Assembly: GCA_964484465.1 (NCBI GenBank)
Contig: CAZAFL010000004.1
Location: 62,001 to 126,000, forward strand
Length of the DNA stretch: 64,000 nt
Source of the DNA: CAZAFL01 sp964484465
GTDB lineage: Bacteria > Bacteroidota > Ignavibacteria > UBA10030 > SZUA-254
Direction of reading: 5' to 3'
A program made the translations under genes and the position numbers. The notes below the pieces were generated by a model that saw nothing but the letters and a program-made list of their open reading frames with translations, had not been told where the DNA came from and made no database searches. Below, in pieces: positions 55,434 through 64,000 of the stretch; the stretch's first letter is position 1; each line of letters starts with the position of its first letter.

Positions 55434-58400
55434 TCACTTCACCACGGCTATTTTAATAACCGTCGCCCCGGTTGCATTCGTTCCCTGAGCGTCAATATGA
55501 GCAAAGTAGATCCCGCTCTGGATATTGGATACATTCCATTCGATTTCATTATCCAACCCGCCGGTGCCGGGACCAGGAAACGATGTTACCAAATCCCCGG
55601 CGAGGTCGAAAATCGTAATTGTCACTTTCGCGTTTTCGCGAACAAAATACCGGATATGGGTTTTGAAACCGTGTTCAGGTCCGACGGGGTTAGGCCAATT
55701 GTATGCCATCGATGGCGGAAAGAAATCCTGGGTCTTATACTTGGTTGTCAGGAGTTCTTCATTCAAGCCGGTGTTTTGAGCATCGTGCATAAATTGAGGC
55801 CATGGCATCTTTTGAGCAGGAAGCGGCCCGCTATTTAATGTCCCCGTATGCCATGCATACACATTGCCATCGTCCGATGCAACTGCCAGTCCGATATCAT
55901 AACAGCTCAGGCATGGGCTGGGTATATAGAACACCGCAGGGGTCGAACCACGATTTATTCCTGCCTGAATGGGAAAGCCCGCTGCCATCTTCCCGTGTTT
56001 ATCATAAGCAACTACCAAGCCTTCCTGTGTTACTGCCACGATATCATTGGTTCCGTTACCATCGACGTCTGCGACTATTGGAGACGTTAAGATATTATTC
56101 GACGAAGGAACGGTAATCGGAAAATTGTCAAGAATCGCGCCAACAGCGTTAATCACATAAATTTTATTTCCGCTAAACACGACGATCTCCTTCTGACCGT
56201 CGTCATCTATGTCAGCAAGAGCAGGAGCGTTTTCAATTTCACCTCCGGTTGCCACGGGAAAACCTTTTGCATTATACGAACCGGTCAGTGAACATGGAGT
56301 GATGAGAGTAACTTCACCATCATGCGATGCGAGAACAACCTGTTTTCCAATGGTTGCTGATATTGTTCCGGAAGCAGTATACCATGCTTGCATCCCCGAT
56401 ACGCTTATGGAAGCAGACTTACCTGCAGCAACACAGGCGAGCCCGATTAATATTTGGGTTCCGTTCGACGTCGTCGCAATAAACGACCCGGGGTTCGCCA
56501 GAAGGGAAACGCTTGAGATGTCTGAAGTATCTGATGAATTCACCTTTACACTATCGGCAAGTGTTCCATCGTGCCGAAGGAGATAGACAAAGCCTTGTGT
56601 CGCCCCAAATACAATAAAAGAATCAGAAACAACCGGTGAAGTCGTTACACGATTTGCAAGATACGTGCGAAAGTACTGATCAACAAGAGTGTCATGGTTT
56701 GCATCTGCTAAATCCCACGATGATGCGACATAATTTTCAACGTTGATACCATTTTGAGTTGGAATGAACACGCCACTTTCCACTCCCCCGATTGCAAGAC
56801 GCGGACTCGCCGCGCCCTGGTCATGCGTAATGGCAACTTTTCCAAAAAATGACCCGACAGTTCCGGTTGCCAGAGTGAGAAGTCCCGTTGTATTACCGTC
56901 AGGCAGCAATGGTGAACCATCCAATTTCCACCCGAACAGTTTCGATGGTCCCTGAGCAGGAACAAGCTGGCCGTTGGGGATTGCATGACTGCCCGGACCG
57001 GAGGCTTCGGTGCTTACGATGAGTCCTGCCTGAGAAGTGCCGCTGCTATCGAGCAGTGTGATGGAATTTTTTCCAAATGTTCTGCCTGTGTATTTTGGAA
57101 ATCCTGTCAGCGGTTTCACCTCGGCATCTCCTACACGAATCCTTGCAGTCATCCTTGGCCCACGGGCGGAAAAACCATCGATATAAATATGACTGTTTGC
57201 ACGGTTATTGCTCATGCTTCCCGGCTGAGAGGCGGGTGTGAATGCATTGCCATTCGGGAGTAATCGAAGAGGTGACTGGTTGCCGGCATACCAGTAATCA
57301 TACTGGGTTCCGTCCTCACTGCCGTATCCTGCAGTGAGAAAAGGATATGCCTGTCCGATATCCTGCGACCCGTCTGCCTCCTCAAGATTCACGCCGCGAT
57401 GCTCGGAGTTTACGTTCACCGCATCCGTTGCATAATTCGCATCGATAACATTTTCATCGATATGCCAGATAAGGATCCCGCCGTCAAACCATTCGCCCCG
57501 GAGCACTCCTCCGGGTAAGCTCCAATCGAATTCGTCGACATCTGTCACGACACCGTAGAGCGAATCCTGGAACAGCGCATTGAAGCCGATTGTATCCCGA
57601 GCCCAGCTGCGAACGAGGTTGTTCCCGTTATACGCGATTGTGATTCCAGCCCCGTCGCGGTTTGCATCACGGTTTCTGTTCTCAACTAGGAAATACTCTT
57701 TCGCAGTAATCGGAACGCGATAAACAGTATCCTGATTATTTGAACTGACGGCAGGAAACGGGTATGTGGCATCATCCAGAGAGACTGTGATCGGGTCAAT
57801 CCATCCAAGAAAATATTTTTCCCATGCAGAGGGTTCCGGAGGGAATAACCCGTTCCAGCTAAAGATTGATTGGCCGTCCATTAACCCGAACCGACCGATG
57901 CCTGAGCGACCGGTCTTGGTGTCGAACAGGTCGGGCAATCCAAAAAAGCTTCCCATACTCGCTGCAAGCAGCCCGTTTATACCAAGCGGCAGGAGTGCTG
58001 TTCCTCCTATTACAGGAAGGTAGCGGTTTTCGGTCTCCGGAATAATGGCGGAATTCCTTATGAACATCGTACTGTCGCGTACCGGTACGCCCTGATACGA
58101 TGATCCAAAGACATTCTGAAGAGCATTCAAATTAAAAAAAAGGGAGGGAAGGTCATACGGAGCTGGGTCATATCCGTAGAGGCTGACCAGATTGACATCC
58201 CTGCCTACGCCGGCATGCAGAATAATAAAAGCCTGATATTGATCGTACGGTATTCCAGGCGAAACGGAATCGACTTTTCTCCATGCGTCTTCAACGAGTT
58301 TTGCAAGTTCACCGTTGTTTGTACTCGACCGCGCAGGGCTATAATATGCCATATCATGATGAACCCTGTAAACGCTATCGAGGACCGTCGTTTTTATTAT

Positions 58401-58754
58401 CTGCTTCCCATCCGATACTTTTCGAAAATAATTTTCCAGAAATGTCATATGATTCTGAACATACGCTTTGTCATGCGGAGGCGGGTCGACAATTTTGGAT
58501 ATCGTTCCCATATCGAACGTGCCATCGCCGGTAGTTCCCGGGTTATTGTCCGTTTGAAATTCAACCATCGCGACAAGAACATTAGTTGTCTCGGGGAGAG
58601 AGACCGATCCGGAAGATTTTTTTTCGAAGGGGGGTCGTTGCGGTCCCGCCGTCAGCGAATGGTCAAACACCGGCTGGCGTTTTTGCTGAGCGTGGGTGAA
58701 GGAAGTTATCAGCAGGGATAAGAATACGAGCTTCACAACGGCTGAAGTTTGCAT
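55434..58754 (-). CDS. M6-peptidase-like secreted protein, zinc motif lost, T9SS sorting domain
   Basis: A 1106-residue protein. The ATG at 58754 gives a clean signal peptide (cleavage near FTHAQQ); a TTG at 58793 is less likely. An M6 (immune inhibitor A-like) domain covers about residues 55-340. At the place of HExxHxxGLPDLYD the sequence reads AASMGSFFGLPDLFD (264-278), so all zinc and catalytic residues are replaced. A beta-propeller/FG-GAP-type part follows (ALADIDDDGQKEIVVFSG, PIVADVDGNGTNDIVAV), then a T9SS type A sorting domain (NWPNPVGPE to SGIYFAHI, ending KIAVVK). It is probably exported but not a protease. Confidence 0.85.
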   Translation of the reverse strand: MQTSAVVKLVFLSLLITSFTHAQQKRQPVFDHSLTAGPQRPPFEKKSSGSVSLPETTNVLVAMVEFQTDNNPGTTGDGTFDMGTISKIVDPPPHDKAYVQNHMTFLENYFRKVSDGKQIIKTTVLDSVYRVHHDMAYYSPARSSTNNGELAKLVEDAWRKVDSVSPGIPYDQYQAFIILHAGVGRDVNLVSLYGYDPAPYDLPSLFFNLNALQNVFGSSYQGVPVRDSTMFIRNSAIIPETENRYLPVIGGTALLPLGINGLLAASMGSFFGLPDLFDTKTGRSGIGRFGLMDGQSIFSWNGLFPPEPSAWEKYFLGWIDPITVSLDDATYPFPAVSSNNQDTVYRVPITAKEYFLVENRNRDANRDGAGITIAYNGNNLVRSWARDTIGFNALFQDSLYGVVTDVDEFDWSLPGGVLRGEWFDGGILIWHIDENVIDANYATDAVNVNSEHRGVNLEEADGSQDIGQAYPFLTAGYGSEDGTQYDYWYAGNQSPLRLLPNGNAFTPASQPGSMSNNRANSHIYIDGFSARGPRMTARIRVGDAEVKPLTGFPKYTGRTFGKNSITLLDSSGTSQAGLIVSTEASGPGSHAIPNGQLVPAQGPSKLFGWKLDGSPLLPDGNTTGLLTLATGTVGSFFGKVAITHDQGAASPRLAIGGVESGVFIPTQNGINVENYVASSWDLADANHDTLVDQYFRTYLANRVTTSPVVSDSFIVFGATQGFVYLLRHDGTLADSVKVNSSDTSDISSVSLLANPGSFIATTSNGTQILIGLACVAAGKSASISVSGMQAWYTASGTISATIGKQVVLASHDGEVTLITPCSLTGSYNAKGFPVATGGEIENAPALADIDDDGQKEIVVFSGNKIYVINAVGAILDNFPITVPSSNNILTSPIVADVDGNGTNDIVAVTQEGLVVAYDKHGKMAAGFPIQAGINRGSTPAVFYIPSPCLSCYDIGLAVASDDGNVYAWHTGTLNSGPLPAQKMPWPQFMHDAQNTGLNEELLTTKYKTQDFFPPSMAYNWPNPVGPEHGFKTHIRYFVRENAKVTITIFDLAGDLVTSFPGPGTGGLDNEIEWNVSNIQSGIYFAHIDAQGTNATGATVIKIAVVK

Positions 58755-58833
58755 TTCAAATTTTTTACGCAGATGAAGGGGTTTTCTGTTCAAGGGATGG
58801 GGTATTCTGTCAATGACTGTACACTGAACTACA

Positions 58834-58876
58834 TGACTGCAACGCAGATTTTCATCTTGAGTTTGCGTTGCAGTCA
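58834..58876. repeat. 13-base perfect inverted repeat between porV and the M6-like gene
   Basis: TGACTGCAACGCA (58834-58846) and TGCGTTGCAGTCA (58864-58876) are exact inverted copies around a 17-base loop. It lies 19 bases after the porV stop and 80 bases before the ATG of the M6-like gene. No T run follows on the minus strand, so it may be a pausing or processing hairpin, or a protein-binding site, rather than a classic terminator. Confidence 0.7.
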
Positions 58877-58894
58877 GGGTGAATAATCAGGTTG

Positions 58895-60052
58895 CTATTC
58901 CTCGTCACCGCCCCATGCAATGGATAACGTAAACCTCAGTGTTTCACTCAACGGGTGATTTTCTTCGACTGCCGAAAGGTAACTGAAATCGAATCCATAA
59001 ATATCATACCGAATGCCGGCGCCAAACGTCAGAAATTTTCTGTTGCCGTAATCGGGATGTTCATAGAAATAGCCGAAGCGCAGTGCGATAAGCTTCGGGT
59101 AACCGTACCAGTATTCCAGCCCCGATGCAATGTTCACTTTTTTTAGTCCGCCATCTCCCCATGCGGTAATCAAAGATTTCGGTAAATTGTCGACATACCC
59201 CTGCTGAATCGTAATTCCTGTAACAGTATCCTTGATCTGCGGATATCTTCGGACAAGAAGTCTGTTGAAGTCTACTATTCCGGTAATATTATTGAATTGA
59301 CTTTTCACGAGTTTCACAGCAAACGCCAGCCGGAGATTCGTGGGCAACGGGTCGGCCTGTGACTGCTGGATATATGTAAGTTTGGGTCCAAGGTTAGAGA
59401 GATTGACTCCGATACTCAGCCTGTCTTCGATATTTCCCAATCCTGGAAAATTGAGCTGGGTAGGTTTCCAGAGCGCTGAAAGGTCGAAGCTGACCGTCGA
59501 GGCAACACCTTTTCTTCCCTGTCGCTGGACGTCGAAATTAGCCAACGAGCTATGAATATAGCGGAGGTTGACACCGATGCCGAGGTCGTCGAAAACCTTT
59601 GTCGAGTATCCGCCCGTTATTGCAGTTTCGTACGCTTTAAACGTGCTCAGCTGATTTCCAAACTCGTCGGTTTCAACAAACTCACCGAGGTTCAGATAAA
59701 TGATATTAGCAGATATCGTTCCGCCGATTTCAGGAATATGATTTTTGTAGGAAAAATACTCATAAAAAAGGTCGGATAACTGGAATTGAGGCAGCCAGTT
59801 TGAATGTGTAATACTGACTTCAGACCCCTTTTGAAATGCCAGTCCGGCAGGATTCCAGTACGATGCTGAACCATCGTCCGAAAGAGCTCCGCCTGCTTCA
59901 CCCATGCCGTCAGCACGGGCGTTCGGTGCGATAAGCAAAAAGGGAACCGCAGATTCGCCTTGTGCCATCAAGGAGTGTGGAACCACCACCAGGCTTATCA
60001 CAAACATCATCACCATCAGGGAAATTGTTTTCCCGCGTCCATTTGAACCCAT
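58895..60052 (-). CDS. porV: PorV: T9SS outer-membrane shuttle protein
   Basis: A 385-residue FadL-like 14-strand barrel protein that carries T9SS cargo from the SprA translocon to the PorU sortase. After the signal peptide (cleavage near HSLMAQG) comes the family signature PFLLIAPNARADGMGEAGGA and then SYWNPAGLAF near 60-70. Length matches the family (near 390). AAGGAA lies seven bases before the ATG at 60052. It follows porU by 119 bases, an order often seen in T9SS organisms. Confidence 0.95.
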   Translation of the reverse strand: MGSNGRGKTISLMVMMFVISLVVVPHSLMAQGESAVPFLLIAPNARADGMGEAGGALSDDGSASYWNPAGLAFQKGSEVSITHSNWLPQFQLSDLFYEYFSYKNHIPEIGGTISANIIYLNLGEFVETDEFGNQLSTFKAYETAITGGYSTKVFDDLGIGVNLRYIHSSLANFDVQRQGRKGVASTVSFDLSALWKPTQLNFPGLGNIEDRLSIGVNLSNLGPKLTYIQQSQADPLPTNLRLAFAVKLVKSQFNNITGIVDFNRLLVRRYPQIKDTVTGITIQQGYVDNLPKSLITAWGDGGLKKVNIASGLEYWYGYPKLIALRFGYFYEHPDYGNRKFLTFGAGIRYDIYGFDFSYLSAVEENHPLSETLRFTLSIAWGGDEE

Positions 60053-60171
60053 TGTTACGTTCCTTCTAAATGATTACAATAATGAATTATCACACATGAT
60101 TTGCGGTTGGAATGGTAATGTACCATCTTTCTCAGAGAGAAGCAACTGACGAACGTTCAAACAGGGCGAAA

Positions 60172-63100
60172 TCATCGTTGAACACTCAATTTCCCGAGGG
60201 CTTCACCTGTCAATCTGCCGCTTTCTGTCGTTACAATAATCTTATAGAGATAGACACCGTTTGCAATTGCATCTCCATCTTTATCCCGTCCGTCCCACGG
60301 AATCTGCACAAATGCGTCACCAACGTTTTTCCGCGTCACCGATTGAATCAACCGTCCTGCAACTGTGTAAATTTTAACCTCTGCATCAACCGGGTCAACC
60401 TGGTTATGCCGGAATGTAAACACAGTTGAAGATGAAAATGGATTAGGGTAATTATAGAGATTCGATAATTGCAAACCAGCTTTTGTGACAACATCAAAGA
60501 CTGTTTGTTGAGTAGTCGAATTGTTGTAGGTATCCCACGCGCGCATGCGTAACCGATGCGTCCCTTCCGTCAAACCTGAAAGGCGGTATTGAACAGTACC
60601 ATCTTTATATGTGTTTGTGGCACCCGTGTAAAATTCGCTAAGGTCGATGCTCTCGGTCTTATCATCCAGCCAGGCTTCAAGACGGTGTCCTATACCGGCG
60701 CCGGATGTATTTACCCCATGCTCGTCATGAATATCGGCGATCAGCAGGGGACTCAGGCTTACGACATCGCCGGAGCGAAAGCTTCTTTTATCGAGGAACA
60801 GGTTGATCGTTGGACCCTGAGTATCAGCGGCCGCCGTCGTATCAGTTCCACCGACGCGAAAATTTGTTGAATAACCAGCGCCGTCCAAAACGGGATTCCA
60901 GAAATAGAGTGTTATTCGTCCGAAATCATTACTGTAGGATATATCTTTTGGCACAATGAAATTCGCGGCAAATTTCCCCGCATCTATTGTTTGTTCACCC
61001 TTGAAAAGAATATTCCCGGTCTTACTGAACGAAAATGTAAATTTTATTGTGTCTATGAAATCCTCCAAATAAACAGTCTTCTTGGAATCATATACCGCGA
61101 TGAGCGCTGACCCCGAATAGTTCTCCGGCTGTGAAGTGGTATCCCGTACTGTAGCATTAACAATGGTATTGCCGAGTGCCTGTAGTTGCGCGGTTTGGGT
61201 CGGTGGAATCTTGTTGATACTGTCTATTGATGCATACAATTTTGGAAAACCCACTGAAAGAGCAGGGTCTCCCAGCAAATAGAATTTCCTGTCGTTGTCG
61301 GCTGTCCCGCCAAAATTATCCTGCTTGGTCCGGTAGATAACATCCCCGAGGCGTGTTGGCATCACACGACCCGTACTGTCGATGCGAAACAGGTAACGAT
61401 AAATAGATTGGTTGATATCAAAATTATCGCCGGCAAACACAACACGATTAGAATAAAATCCGGCAATCGCACCTGCATCTGGCATTGACACGAGCAGTTC
61501 CCCGCCGCTTTGATCATCTGTTGCATCGAAATAACCATAATTGCATGTTGCAGCAACCAGTATAAAGTATTTTCCCTTGTTGTGCAGGAATGGAAAGTCC
61601 GTCTCACGGACAAATATCGCTTCGTGCGTCCACAGCCGCGGGTTTCCATGACCCGTAAAGTTTAACACCAGCGTACCCTGGTTAATCTGGTCATGAATAG
61701 CAATATTGACCTCAGGTTTCCGTCTTCCACCTGGAGTGTAGATTGTTGGGTATTCATATTCATAAATTTTCCGCTCTTCAAACATTGCAGGAACGTCATT
61801 CGAAAGAGCTTCCGCCTGACCGGTGTGAAGAAAAAGGTTGTTCGGTTCACCCGCGCCGGCTAATCCGTCATCCGCAACGAATGTTATCCTCTCCTTCCAT
61901 GGGTCGGGGATGGGCATTGTTTCGTATTCAACAATCTTGTCGACCATCGTATTTGCTTCCTGCAACGAACGTGCCGTCAGTCTTCCGACGCCAAGCGCCA
62001 CACGCCGTCCCGCGTCGAATGTCACATAATCATCATCACTAGCATAGCTCAAGAGGGGATAAAATGATTCTGTGGTTTCCCACGGTAATATCCAGTTGGG
62101 TCCTTTTGCGATGATGCGCTTGTAATCATAATCACCATCTCCAAACAGGAGGACATACTTTGGGGGAACCGACCAGTTTGTGTATACATACCGGAGATAA
62201 TTTCTGACTGCAGCGGGTTCGGGTAATCCGCCTCCAAATTCATTATAAATTTGCGCAACATCGACAACAAGTGTTCTAAGCGAGTTAGCCCCCGGCTGTT
62301 CACGGTATGCTCTTAACCGCTGCGCTGCGGGCATAAATTCCGTCGGAGTAATAATGATATAGTCAGCTTCTGTCGGATCTCCGTGAAGGTTTTGATTTCC
62401 TACAATCGTTAACGGACCGGGAGTTTTAAATCCGCCCGCTCCAACAACATAAATCTCCTTCATCAAACCGGCGGTCAACGGTATTTGAAATAAACAGGTG
62501 TCGGGTAATATTTGCTGGTGCGGCACAATCACAACGCTATCGAATCTTGTAACGTCGAAGACCAATGGGTCGGAAGGAAAACCCTGGATCGCATATTGGG
62601 CGCTGGCGGTCGTATCGATTGTCGTGAACGCGAATTCCTCATTTTGAGCGATTAACGAACGCTGGTATTGAATTTCATACCAATCGATATATCCGTTCCC
62701 GCTCGAACTAGACGATGTAAATGTAAACCGGAGCTGGCTCTGCAAATCAGAGAACGTGGGAGTAAGCGCAGTGGAAACAAGAGCATCCTTGAACTGACTG
62801 CTAAAGTAATCTCCGACAATTGTTGCGCTCAGGCCAACAGAGAGCAGCTGAGTATTATGTTCCCGGATGGAAAAATTCGAAAACCCAGACGAGCGGGCAC
62901 CGATGTGAAACTTATAGTTTATCGGCTGGGTAACGTCGAGACCGAACAACGGGTGAACATACGTCATCTGATCACCGACATTAAATGACTGACCAACCCA
63001 TTCTCGCCCTGAAGAGAGAAGGTTCACTTTATCATCTTCTCTGAAAATCATCGCTCGTGCGGTTGCTGGCCGAAATGGAACGCTAAGGTCGGGAGCCATG

Positions 63101-64000
63101 CTCGTCATTTTCCTGGCGGGCTGACCGCCGTAAGTTAACCAATAGAAATTTACTTCAGTAAAATGATTAATGTAATGTGAAAACGTCTTGCTGGCTCCAT
63201 CATATGTCCAGCCCCGGGTCCCTTTTCCATAGAAAAGAATGAAATCACCGGGGTCGAGATGTCCTGCAGTGCCGCCATCATTGACGTACACTGCATTTTC
63301 AAGCAGGTCGTCGACATAAGGAGCTGTCGGAGATGCGGGTGTTTCATATCCTCCGTTTCCAAAAATCCTGATAGTTTGCGGATCGGTATTCGCCGGTATT
63401 CCTGCCGCAAGCAGTACTGCCCCGGTCAATTTATACATTCCGGTTTCCGTCACCGGCAAGCGATACCAGACACCGCTGCTCAGAACACTCGTATGTAACA
63501 CTGATTTTTTGAATCCCATGACCCTTGTCTGCACTTTTCCGGAACCGAGATCGTTGATCGCCAATCCATTTACAAGCTTATCGCTGCGAGCCGTGGCATG
63601 TTCGGCGTTTCCAAAGTTCACGCGCACCACGATCCGAGTGTATTTCCGCAACACTCGCGATGCTGCATTATATTGGAGAGGGCTGATCCTCAGTTCCCCC
63701 AGCACTGTGCCACGAGTTTCACCAATCCCTGCGAGGGATGCGACACGGACCGGCATAAAGGATGTATTATTATAGAGTGACGGGTCGATATTGAAGCTTC
63801 GTTCCGGCCCGATTTCCCCTTCACGCGCCGCTGCAACAGGCTGCAATACCACATTACTCACATCTTCGTATTCACTATTGATGATGTCCACTGAATTATT
63901 GTGAGTTCCATTCAATCGTAAGAGTATCGATCGATAACCAATCTCCGGGCTGCCGGGAACCTGCATGTCGTCTTTCCGATATCCTTCGAAATCGTAATGA
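60172..64000 (-). CDS. porU: PorU: T9SS C-terminal signal peptidase/sortase, 5' end beyond right edge
   Basis: At least 1275 residues of the gingipain-like (C25) cysteine sortase of T9SS, which removes C-terminal signals and attaches cargo to A-LPS. The frame is open through the right edge, so the start and signal peptide are missing. Counting from the ATG at 63966, the catalytic pair is likely His773 in NFTGHGNP and Cys808 in AATCNYGYFD; their spacing of 35 is close to that in gingipain R. The protein ends with its own T9SS type A sorting domain (NYPNPFSSST to GVYLYKI, ending KLSVQR). Confidence 0.93.
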   Translation of the reverse strand, partial: HYDFEGYRKDDMQVPGSPEIGYRSILLRLNGTHNNSVDIINSEYEDVSNVVLQPVAAAREGEIGPERSFNIDPSLYNNTSFMPVRVASLAGIGETRGTVLGELRISPLQYNAASRVLRKYTRIVVRVNFGNAEHATARSDKLVNGLAINDLGSGKVQTRVMGFKKSVLHTSVLSSGVWYRLPVTETGMYKLTGAVLLAAGIPANTDPQTIRIFGNGGYETPASPTAPYVDDLLENAVYVNDGGTAGHLDPGDFILFYGKGTRGWTYDGASKTFSHYINHFTEVNFYWLTYGGQPARKMTSMAPDLSVPFRPATARAMIFREDDKVNLLSSGREWVGQSFNVGDQMTYVHPLFGLDVTQPINYKFHIGARSSGFSNFSIREHNTQLLSVGLSATIVGDYFSSQFKDALVSTALTPTFSDLQSQLRFTFTSSSSSGNGYIDWYEIQYQRSLIAQNEEFAFTTIDTTASAQYAIQGFPSDPLVFDVTRFDSVVIVPHQQILPDTCLFQIPLTAGLMKEIYVVGAGGFKTPGPLTIVGNQNLHGDPTEADYIIITPTEFMPAAQRLRAYREQPGANSLRTLVVDVAQIYNEFGGGLPEPAAVRNYLRYVYTNWSVPPKYVLLFGDGDYDYKRIIAKGPNWILPWETTESFYPLLSYASDDDYVTFDAGRRVALGVGRLTARSLQEANTMVDKIVEYETMPIPDPWKERITFVADDGLAGAGEPNNLFLHTGQAEALSNDVPAMFEERKIYEYEYPTIYTPGGRRKPEVNIAIHDQINQGTLVLNFTGHGNPRLWTHEAIFVRETDFPFLHNKGKYFILVAATCNYGYFDATDDQSGGELLVSMPDAGAIAGFYSNRVVFAGDNFDINQSIYRYLFRIDSTGRVMPTRLGDVIYRTKQDNFGGTADNDRKFYLLGDPALSVGFPKLYASIDSINKIPPTQTAQLQALGNTIVNATVRDTTSQPENYSGSALIAVYDSKKTVYLEDFIDTIKFTFSFSKTGNILFKGEQTIDAGKFAANFIVPKDISYSNDFGRITLYFWNPVLDGAGYSTNFRVGGTDTTAAADTQGPTINLFLDKRSFRSGDVVSLSPLLIADIHDEHGVNTSGAGIGHRLEAWLDDKTESIDLSEFYTGATNTYKDGTVQYRLSGLTEGTHRLRMRAWDTYNNSTTQQTVFDVVTKAGLQLSNLYNYPNPFSSSTVFTFRHNQVDPVDAEVKIYTVAGRLIQSVTRKNVGDAFVQIPWDGRDKDGDAIANGVYLYKIIVTTESGRLTGEALGKLSVQR

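Noticed and set aside
55434..58754. Active M6 metalloprotease
   Set aside because: The HExxH motif is absent; the matching place reads ASMGS, so peptidase activity should not be annotated.
1..64000. CRISPR array, rRNA, tRNA, insertion sequence or prophage
   Set aside because: No regularly spaced direct repeats, transposase, integrase or recognisable RNA gene was seen; tRNA absence was judged by eye and a covariance-model search would be decisive.

Overview
The window reads as a chromosomal segment from a member of the Bacteroidota/Chlorobiota/Ignavibacteriota (FCB) group, most like an uncultured Ignavibacteria-type genome assembled from a metagenome. The grounds are a type IX secretion system (T9SS: PorU, PorV, SprA, PorX), T9SS C-terminal sorting domains, a Bacteroides-type aerotolerance (Bat) operon, and one promoter that fits the Bacteroidota -33/-7 consensus. 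A 100-base N run at 42015-42114 marks a scaffold gap inside sprA. I see no rRNA, tRNA, CRISPR array, insertion sequence or prophage. Almost everything is on the minus strand, so transcription runs right to left; only the lptF/lptG pair (48169-50655) is on the plus strand.

Region 1 (1-15257) is a Wzx/Wzy-type surface polysaccharide cluster. In transcription order it holds rfbB, a multi-SLBB export protein, a Wzz-like chain-length protein without a kinase domain, a zinc-ribbon methyltransferase, a Wzx flippase, a second methyltransferase, two tandem paralogous GT4 glycosyltransferases, a Wzy-like polymerase, a GT2, a CgeB-like glycosyltransferase, a WbaP/WcaJ-like initiating sugar-phosphate transferase, a DPM1-like GT2 and a GT2 cut by the window edge. 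Region 2 (15531-23739) is the moxR-DUF58-hypothetical-batA-batB-batC-batD-batE operon, with overlapping or nearly abutting genes. Region 3 (23740-28156) carries argS, rsfS, a LytR_C-domain protein, a small outer-membrane-type protein and a stand-alone GlmU-like nucleotidyltransferase. Region 4 (28159-36399) is a tightly overlapping envelope operon: a TonB-like protein, an OmpA-family protein with two OmpA-like domains, a 1008-residue TPR protein, a plugless beta-barrel protein and panC. Region 5 (36539-41291) holds arginase, accD, tsaB, tsaE and porX.

Region 6 (41388-64000) is the secretion region. It contains sprA, the divergent lptF/lptG pair, a DUF5683-like protein, a 1042-residue fusion of a peptidase-MA-like zinc protease, a PD40 propeller and a BamA-like barrel, a small FlgD-like protein, an M6-peptidase-like protein whose zinc motif is destroyed, porV, and porU, which runs off the right edge.

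The genes fit a common theme of building and decorating the outer membrane. The Wzx/Wzy cluster and LptF/LptG could make and export a lipopolysaccharide-type anchor, SprA and PorV form the secretion pore and shuttle, PorU cleaves and attaches cargo, and PorX would regulate the system. The least ordinary items are the inactive M6-like protein next to porV, the protease-propeller-barrel fusion, and the TonB/tandem-OmpA/TPR/barrel operon. These links are inference from gene content.
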